In this document: piece after piece, positions 32,157-37,429 of the stretch | Numbering within the stretch: position 1 is the stretch's first letter | Layout of the letters: each line of letters opens with the position of its first letter | Source of the DNA: an uncultured Acidimicrobiales bacterium | Lineage (GTDB): Bacteria > Actinomycetota > Acidimicrobiia > Acidimicrobiales > SHLQ01 | Direction: 5' to 3' | Assembly: GCA_938040365.1 (NCBI GenBank) | Contig: CALHXU010000012.1 | Span: 1-37,429 of the forward strand | Length of the DNA stretch: 37,429 nucleotides | Notes under the pieces: generated by a model | The model's database searches: none | Told to the model about the DNA's origin: nothing | The model's input: only the letters and a program-made list of their open reading frames with translations | Position numbers and translations under genes: made by a program

Positions 32157-33232
32157 TACCTACTCACGTCGATCTGGCCTGGCTCGGAAACATTGTTGTG
32201 AAAGTCGGCCGCGGTGACGACATAGGTGCGAACCCCGGTGAAGGGTTCGTCGTCGATGAACCGTACTTGGCCAACGTCGCTTCCACCTCCGATGTAGGTG
32301 AGCCGTCCGTCTTCTTCGAGGATCGACACGCTGTAAGACGCAAACTCAACATCGTCAGGCGATGGATCCCATTCGAGGAGCACACCATCTTCGACTTCGG
32401 TGGCAGAGAGGCCGGTGATCGGCTCTGGTGGCGAATTGTCGCTAACGGTGAGTGCTTCGGTCCAACGAGGCGTAGTCATGGCATCGTCGAGATTTGCGAC
32501 GAGGACGTAGGTGAGGAACTCTCCGGCTGGAACGTCGGTGTCAATGAATCCGAACTCGGGCCCTTCGTAGACCTCTTCAGCACCCTCGATCAGTCCGGTA
32601 TCGATAGCGTCGTAGTCGGCCGAAGCAGTGGGTAGCCGGAGGAGCGTGTACGACTCGGCACCCTCGACCGGAGACCAAACGACCTCGACGAATGAGGAAC
32701 CCATTGCGGTGCGAGCAACCCAGTTCGACGCATCGACCGGCGGGTTGTCGTCGTTGCGTCTCGCCGGCTCACCGTCGACCTCGATTTCCTCTTCTGTCTC
32801 TACAGCTGCGGTACTGGACGGTGAATCGTCAGCGGCTTCATCGACCGGCTCTCCGCCTTGCTCTGCAGGGGCAGTACTAGACGGAGCATCGACCGGCGGG
32901 GTGCCGTCGTTGCGTCTCGCCGGCTCCTCGACGATCACGATTTCTTCGTCTGGCTCTACGGCTGCAGTACTGGACGGTGAATCGTCAGCGGCTTCATCGA
33001 CCGGCTCTTCGCCTTCGTCGCCAGGCTCGACAGCTGCAGTACTGGACGGCGCATCGTCAGCGGCTTCCTCGACTGGCTCTTCGACCGATTCTTCGACCGT
33101 CTCTTCGACTGGCTCGCGAAGATCGATGGTCTCGGGGGTGCCGGCGAGTTGGTCATCGTCGCCCGAACAACCCGCGATTGCGAGGCACAGCAGCGCCGCA
33201 CCGATGAACTTCCTCGAACGGGTACTGGTCAT
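32156..33232 (-). CDS. Lipoprotein with acidic repeats and two FN3-like domains
   Basis: About 358 residues. A signal peptide with lipobox IAGC (lipid Cys near residue 22) is followed by a long acidic repeat region (about 35-165) containing DEAADDSPSSTAAVE twice plus a variant. A 52-residue tandem duplication is visible in the DNA (156 bp). Two fibronectin type III-like domains fill the rest (about 168-262 and 268-355, for example PPEPITGLSATEVEDGVLLEWDPS). It is probably a cell-surface binding or spacer protein. The frame opens at 33271; the ATG at 33232 gives a proper signal peptide and overlaps the preceding stop as ATGA. Confidence 0.85.
   Translation of the reverse strand: MTSTRSRKFIGAALLCLAIAGCSGDDDQLAGTPETIDLREPVEETVEESVEEPVEEAADDAPSSTAAVEPGDEGEEPVDEAADDSPSSTAAVEPDEEIVIVEEPARRNDGTPPVDAPSSTAPAEQGGEPVDEAADDSPSSTAAVETEEEIEVDGEPARRNDDNPPVDASNWVARTAMGSSFVEVVWSPVEGAESYTLLRLPTASADYDAIDTGLIEGAEEVYEGPEFGFIDTDVPAGEFLTYVLVANLDDAMTTPRWTEALTVSDNSPPEPITGLSATEVEDGVLLEWDPSPDDVEFASYSVSILEEDGRLTYIGGGSDVGQVRFIDDEPFTGVRTYVVTAADFHNNVSEPGQIDVSR
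32805..33080 (-). repeat. In-frame repeat in FN3 lipoprotein gene
   Basis: A 48-bp segment at 32805-32852 recurs at 32961-33008 with one difference, a period of 156 bp (52 codons). A more diverged copy is at 33033-33080. It encodes the acidic PSSTAAVE repeats. Confidence 0.8.
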
Positions 33233-34137
33233 GGGTGATTGCCCGCCTCGTGAATCTCGACCACGTTCCATTCATACCCCGGCTTTGCAGGGATACCGCC
33301 CGGAGCGCTGCACGCGATGGTCGGGACCTCTCGTCCCTGTTCGACTCGCACATGCCACGTTCGACCGCTCGCCGTCACCGTGACGAGGTCGGGGTCGTTT
33401 GCGACACCGACAACGACAGTGCGTTCAACGCCGTCGGCGTCAAAGCCAATGCGATCGAAGACCGCCCGCTCGGCAACTTGAGCACGACCTGTCGGTGCAC
33501 CCCACCATCCTCGGCAATGCCGAGCCAGGCCGTCGACCTCGACGCGGTCGATGACCGCACCGACCGCAGGAGCGGTGAGGTAGGCCCACATCCGTCCATC
33601 GGGAAGTGTCATTGCCGTCGGTGCAAACCGATGACCTCCGGTGTGGCTTACCTCAAAGAGTTCGACCTCGGGGCGGGTAATGGCAAGCTCTTTCGCAAGC
33701 GCCTCGCCCTCAACTCCACAACACGTGTCGTGCGAACCTTGCGTGCAGACCAACACGGTCCGCTGACCCCCGTAGGTATCGACCGATTCGCCTTCGGCCG
33801 AGAGTGCCTCGTCCAACGCGTGCACGGCGTCGTTGCCTAACGCCCGCTCGACCCGACCCATGCCAGCGGGAAGACGCCGAAGCACGATCACTCTGGGCGC
33901 AGCATCATCGTGGGGTACCGCAGCGAGTAGGCGAATGTTCTCCGGCCTTGCCTGAGCGACTTTCACAAGATCGACAAGGTCATCGTGTTTGCCTACCGGC
34001 TTTGGCCAAGGTTTTGGAATTTCGACCAGCACGATGACGTCGACGCCAAGGCCTGACCCACCGGGGTCGACCGAGTTCGCCCGCGCAAAGTCGACACAAC
34101 GGATCGCTTCGGTTTCGACTGGTAGCGAAATACTCAT
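33229..34137 (-). CDS. Sucrase/ferredoxin-like (thioredoxin-fold) protein
   Basis: 302 residues of the sucrase/ferredoxin-like family. VLVCTQGSHDTCCGVEGEALAKEL holds the conserved cysteines of a thioredoxin-like ferredoxin fold. VSHTGGHRFAPTAMTLPDGRMWAYL carries the characteristic GGHRFAPT stretch. A 2Fe-2S cluster may be bound, but the function is unknown despite the family name; sucrase activity is not established. It is the first gene of the four-gene minus operon. Its stop overlaps the next start (ATGA). A TAAAGT box lies 9 bases before the ATG at 34137, so the leader would be only about two bases long. Confidence 0.87.
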   Translation of the reverse strand: MSISLPVETEAIRCVDFARANSVDPGGSGLGVDVIVLVEIPKPWPKPVGKHDDLVDLVKVAQARPENIRLLAAVPHDDAAPRVIVLRRLPAGMGRVERALGNDAVHALDEALSAEGESVDTYGGQRTVLVCTQGSHDTCCGVEGEALAKELAITRPEVELFEVSHTGGHRFAPTAMTLPDGRMWAYLTAPAVGAVIDRVEVDGLARHCRGWWGAPTGRAQVAERAVFDRIGFDADGVERTVVVGVANDPDLVTVTASGRTWHVRVEQGREVPTIACSAPGGIPAKPGYEWNVVEIHEAGNHP

Positions 34138-34516
34138 CTGTTGCCGACTTTACTCGCCCGTAACAGGGAATGATGCACGCTGTGTGTAAGCGGCGTGGTC
34201 GGGTTACAGGGTAGCGGCCGTGATCGGGCCTGTTTCGGTGTATGCACGAGTCAACCGGTCAACGTGGTCATATTCGAAACTGATGTGCCCGAGTCTCGTG
34301 CAGTGTCTTTGCTGGAATCTGGTCTTGGGGTACCGCTAGTAACGGAGCAGAAACGGCAATTAGGTGTTGCGGAGTGGCCTGTATTGGCCGGTCTTTGGTG
34401 TTTTGATGGCTTGTAGGTCGTAGCGTCCGTAGACGTTTAGGTGGGCTCAGATGGTTGGTGAGGTGTGTGTACACTCATCTTCTAAGCGTGTTCACCCTTA
34501 CGGAGGCGGTGTGAAG
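34138..34516. other. Gene-free boundary region with shifted base use
   Basis: 379 bases without a gene I can support. From about 34200 the plus strand becomes rich in G and T (for example gtttaggtgggctcagatgg), unlike the chromosome to the left and like the lipoprotein gene that follows. It may mark the edge of an acquired segment. I saw no tRNA and could not identify an attachment site. gtgtacac (34473-34480) upstream of the lipoprotein start is a small palindrome of unknown meaning. The short open frame 34195-34416 shows no recognisable domain. Confidence 0.45.
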
Positions 34517-35032
34517 ATGGTGAGCCGAGGAGCCGTTCTTGTTGGGGTCTCTCTAATCTTGGGAGCCTGCGGTAGCGAGAATCTGTCACCGGTGAGCAGC
34601 GAGGCAGGCAGTGAACCAGTACCAGTCGATGTGGTTCGCTACAACTTTGAGGGTCAAGAGGGCGTTGAGATTGTCGTCAAGGGAACCGGCGCTGAATTGA
34701 TCGCCCGGGCTGAAGCGCTCATTCCGGACTCTCGACCGTCTGCGGACAAGCGTGTTGGGGTCGGAGGGGAAGTCTCAGGAGCGCCCGAGGTGTATCGCGA
34801 CTACCGGGACTATGACTATGCGGTGTACGACATCACGGGGCCGCTTTGTGGGGTCGCTCCGACCCTCTATGTGGAGAAGAACGATGAGGATCTTCTAGAA
34901 CTGCGAGTGCAGCACCCAAAAACCGATCCCGACAACGAGGGCTGTGAGGCCGCGGAGTTCGACTTCGTCGTCGGAATCGATTTTATGAGTCATGTTGAGC
35001 CCAGTGTTATCTCTCAGGTACGAGCCAACTAG
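34517..35032 (+). CDS. Predicted lipoprotein, unknown function
   Basis: About 171 residues. The signal peptide (VSRGAVLVGVSLILGACGS) has lipobox LGAC with lipid Cys18. The mature part is acidic with no domain I recognise; two later cysteines (in GPLCGVAP and NEGCEAAE) might pair. ggagg at 34502-34506 serves either the ATG at 34517 or the GTG at 34511. Codon use is richer in T/G-ending codons than the left part of the window, so it probably belongs to the acquired segment. Its last 138 bases overlap, on the opposite strand, the end of the coupling-protein gene, so one of the two 3' ends may be unusual. Confidence 0.7.
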   Translation: MVSRGAVLVGVSLILGACGSENLSPVSSEAGSEPVPVDVVRYNFEGQEGVEIVVKGTGAELIARAEALIPDSRPSADKRVGVGGEVSGAPEVYRDYRDYDYAVYDITGPLCGVAPTLYVEKNDEDLLELRVQHPKTDPDNEGCEAAEFDFVVGIDFMSHVEPSVISQVRAN

Positions 35033-37087
35033 TCGGGTGCTGCACTCGCAGATCAGATAGTCAGTGGTTCTTGGTTTCGGCGCCGACCGCAACTTCTGGC
35101 CCGTGGGCGGTTCGGCTTCCGGCGACCGAGAAAACCCGGCCGGTTTCGCCGCCTTTGTCGCCTGTTCGACGAAGCGGTCATTCGGCTCCATCGATCCACC
35201 CATAGTCGGGAGTCCCTGCACCGCCGACTCCAGTGGCGCTTTCGTCAGCTCAAGCAACTCCTGATCTTCGAACCAGCGCAACGAAGAAATATGGGCTGGT
35301 CGCAGTCCGCCATGAATCAGGAGCGCATCGCCCACCGGTAGCTCGCGAACAACGTTCGGGGGGATCAACGACACCCGCTGCGCCACCTCGTTCGTCGAAC
35401 CCTTCTGAGACGACCAAAGATCACGCGTCCGAGCCGTCGCATGCACCTCTTCATGGCCCGCATTGTCATTCAAATACTGCAAAGTCGCCCGGCTAAAGAT
35501 CCCCCGAAAGAACAGCTTCGACATGTGATTCGAGATCAACGTGTCCCCCGCATCTCGACCATACGCTGAGAAAATCTGGCCGAAGTCCTGCCACACCGTC
35601 ACCAACTGCACACCCAAACCAGCCAACGTCGACACATACTCAGGCAGCATCTTCATTGGCATGTTCGCTATCTCATCGAGCACCACCAACAACGGCGGCG
35701 AAATCGGCTCACCCGTTACCTCCACATGCCGGTACACCTCCCGCAATAGCTCATCAATCGCACCGCCATAAACCGGCCCCAACCGCTTGAACTCATCTGG
35801 CGGCGCCGACAAATACAACGTGTTGTGCTTGCCATCAGTACCCGACAACAACCACTCAAGATCAACCGAAGCCACACCAGCAGCCGACTCGCCCACCACT
35901 GGAGTCATCCACGGCTGCACCACTGTCTGCAACGTCGCAAAAGTCGAATCCACCGTCTTTTCATGCAACCCCAGCTGCCCATACAAAACACTGCGAACAA
36001 TCGGAAGCTCAGACCTCACCTCCGCCGACCCATGGGCCGCTGCACGATCAAAAAAGCCCTGATAAATCCACTCATCAGAACCAACATCGTCCGCAGGCGG
36101 CTGCGACCGCTCCATCGCCCAATGCACCACCATCGAAAACGGCAAACCATTCACCGCAGCCAACCAAATCATCGGCCCCAAAATCATCTCCGCCCGAGCA
36201 ACCCAAAAATCCTTACCCTCGCCCCCATTCGGCCGAGGCGCGCTATCGGTCAACGCCGCCGCAACCCGCTGCGCATCCTCAAAACACGAAACGTTCGCCA
36301 ACGGCGACCAATTCACACACAAACGTTCATCCCAACCCGCCGGCGGCTCGGTCCGTCGAATGCTTAACTCGCCATCAGATCGGAAGGACTGTCGCAAACG
36401 TTCCGTTGGATCAAAGACCGCAACCTCCCCACAGCCCCTCCGATGTAACAACGTCGGACCCAACAAATCACCCTTCACCGACACCGCAACAATCGGACCC
36501 CTCCAACGAAGCATCCCCGACACAATCCCAACCGTCTTGCCCGACCGAGACGGCCCAACACACATCACCGCACCACGATCGTTACGCTGATTCGCCCACC
36601 TACCCCTCGTTGGACCAACGTCATAACAAGACGACCGGTTCTCCGTCGCCAGCAACTGATTTCGGCCAATCGTCCCCAGCACCAACCGGTCCCCCACCTC
36701 AGCGCTCACATGCAAAGTGCGGAGGTCGCCTCGACACGCAAACTCTGCCTCCGGAGACGTCCCAAGACGATCCCGCTCCTCAAAGCCAACAACACTGCGA
36801 CGCAACACTCGGCGCAGCGCAACCGCAAGCCAAATCGAAGCCGACGCCAACACAATAAAGATCGGCCAAAACACAAACGAACCGGCCATCGGCGACCCCC
36901 ATGCCGCAGCCGGATCACCAGGATCCGCGAACAACGCCACCAACGACGAGCGAGTCTCCCCACCAACAAGCGACTCGCCTACCAGCCAAGCGCTAATGCC
37001 AGCCGCCAACCAAAGCTCGAGCGATCCAACCAGCAACGCCACAAGCACATAACCGACGAACATCGTTGCGTCATCGTTGTCGTTCAT
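34895..37087 (-). CDS. VirD4/TraG-type conjugative coupling ATPase
   Basis: 730 residues. Two or three membrane helices (about 9-38 and 70-92) are followed by a type IV secretion coupling ATPase domain. It shows Walker A GPSRSGKT (178-185), Walker B LLVVLDEIAN, and the family segment TLAGLGVQLVTVWQDFGQI, then ISNHMSKLFFRG. Such proteins bring the relaxase-DNA complex to a conjugation channel, so this gene marks an integrative or mobilisable element or its remains. Codons end more in G/T than in the chromosomal genes to the left. The last 45 residues run antisense through the lipoprotein gene and look unlike a normal tail. The start is unsure: ATG 37087 or GTG 37105; both have weak ribosome sites. 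Confidence 0.88.
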   Translation of the reverse strand: MNDNDDATMFVGYVLVALLVGSLELWLAAGISAWLVGESLVGGETRSSLVALFADPGDPAAAWGSPMAGSFVFWPIFIVLASASIWLAVALRRVLRRSVVGFEERDRLGTSPEAEFACRGDLRTLHVSAEVGDRLVLGTIGRNQLLATENRSSCYDVGPTRGRWANQRNDRGAVMCVGPSRSGKTVGIVSGMLRWRGPIVAVSVKGDLLGPTLLHRRGCGEVAVFDPTERLRQSFRSDGELSIRRTEPPAGWDERLCVNWSPLANVSCFEDAQRVAAALTDSAPRPNGGEGKDFWVARAEMILGPMIWLAAVNGLPFSMVVHWAMERSQPPADDVGSDEWIYQGFFDRAAAHGSAEVRSELPIVRSVLYGQLGLHEKTVDSTFATLQTVVQPWMTPVVGESAAGVASVDLEWLLSGTDGKHNTLYLSAPPDEFKRLGPVYGGAIDELLREVYRHVEVTGEPISPPLLVVLDEIANMPMKMLPEYVSTLAGLGVQLVTVWQDFGQIFSAYGRDAGDTLISNHMSKLFFRGIFSRATLQYLNDNAGHEEVHATARTRDLWSSQKGSTNEVAQRVSLIPPNVVRELPVGDALLIHGGLRPAHISSLRWFEDQELLELTKAPLESAVQGLPTMGGSMEPNDRFVEQATKAAKPAGFSRSPEAEPPTGQKLRSAPKPRTTDYLICECSTRLVGSYLRDNTGLNMTHKIDSDDEVELRGLTALVVGIGFWVLHSQF

Positions 37088-37161
37088 ACCTGGAAACAGA
37101 TGCACTTAACGAGCGAACATGTGACACGACATATTCAAATTGCTCAACCGCTGTAAGAGCG

Positions 37162-37223
37162 ACAAAGCACTCCTACGTCGCCTGGATCGAGCGCACCTAC
37201 AACCGGCGCCGCCGGAGTAATGA
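37162..37223 (+). pseudogene. IS3-type transposase C-terminal remnant
   Basis: About 20 codons read TKHSYVAWIERTYNRRRRSN and then stop (TGA 37222-37224). This resembles the end of an IS3-family integrase core, where W/FIE-x-x-YNRRRxHS is typical. No start or catalytic DDE region precedes it, and the usual HSALG continuation is cut. I take it as a scar of an insertion sequence at the edge of the mobile region. Confidence 0.45.
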
Positions 37224-37288
37224 CTGAAAGTTGTGGATCACGGGTCAGCCAAGGTCGACATACCAGCTACTAATACGCTAGGGGCGAT

Positions 37289-37429
37289 TCAGTCGTCTTT
37301 GGCCAAGATGATGTCGAACTCGAAAGGCTCACCATTGAACTTTCTGGCTGCAGCGAACGCGACAGCTTCTCGCGAGAAAATCGCCATACATTCCTTCACT
37401 GCAGAGAGGATCAGATCGTTGCGACCCCC
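37289..37429 (-). CDS. Partial CDS, unknown, runs off right edge
   Basis: Forty-six codons open to the window edge and ending in TGA at 37289-37291. The visible C-terminus reads LILSAVKECMAIFSREAVAF, then ARKFNGEPFEFDIILAKDD. I do not recognise the family. It lies upstream of the coupling-protein gene on the same strand, separated by the IS remnant. The start and most of the protein are outside the window. Confidence 0.55.
   Translation of the reverse strand, partial: GGRNDLILSAVKECMAIFSREAVAFAAARKFNGEPFEFDIILAKDD

Noticed and set aside
34195-34416. Small 73-codon plus-strand open frame
   Set aside because: No ribosome site, no domain, and it lies in a composition-shifted gap; kept as intergenic.

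Overview
The window looks like chromosome from a high-GC actinobacterium. My best guess is an Acidimicrobiia/Ilumatobacter-type lineage. The basis is GC-rich, C/G-ending codon use, actinobacterial-type proteins such as a DUF1524-like surface protein and a small GLPR/SepX-like membrane protein, and a promoter style in which a TAnnnT box lies 6-7 nt before the start codon. I count twelve such putative leaderless starts. The taxonomic call is inference.

Layout. 1-463: a 90-bp tandem repeat with hairpins, a strong terminator-like hairpin and the leader of an ammonium transporter. 464-4820: amt, a degenerate GGDEF-EAL protein, a small charged protein, a Dabb protein and a small membrane protein. 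4884-7706: molybdenum cofactor genes moaC and moaA (minus), divergent from moeA/glp (plus). 7793-13417: plsY, an FmdB zinc ribbon, a CpaB-like protein, uppP and pmbA/tldE (an operon), and a membrane-anchored FMN glutamate-synthase-like protein. 13423-19547: three large minus-strand genes: an acidic anchored surface protein, a GH63-type glycosidase, and an anchored protein with a degenerate HNH/DUF1524 domain. 19848-24509: a split-barrel protein coupled to a solute-binding lipoprotein, then a flavodoxin and the helicase HrpB. 24560-29899: a GH13_18 phosphorylase, a methyltransferase ending in a 23-bp tandem repeat, a NYN-LOTUS protein and a Cache-GGDEF diguanylate cyclase. 29969-34137: a tightly packed minus operon of a sucrase/ferredoxin-like protein, an FN3 lipoprotein, a 2-hydroxyacid dehydrogenase and GpgS. 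34138 to the end: an accessory region with different codon use, holding a lipoprotein, a VirD4/TraG-type coupling protein, an IS transposase remnant and a gene cut by the window edge.

Functional threads. (1) Glucosylglycerate: GpgS makes glucosyl-3-phosphoglycerate, the GH13_18 enzyme resembles glucosylglycerate phosphorylase, and a GH63 glycosidase lies nearby, so the window may hold both synthesis and recycling of a compatible solute. (2) Moco and cell division: moaA, moaC and moeA sit with a small membrane protein whose topology recalls the Glp receptor GLPR/SepX. (3) Cyclic-di-GMP: one apparently active cyclase and one protein with both GGDEF and EAL sites eroded. (4) Envelope: PlsY, UppP and several anchored proteins or lipoproteins of unknown role.

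No tRNA, rRNA or CRISPR array was recognised.
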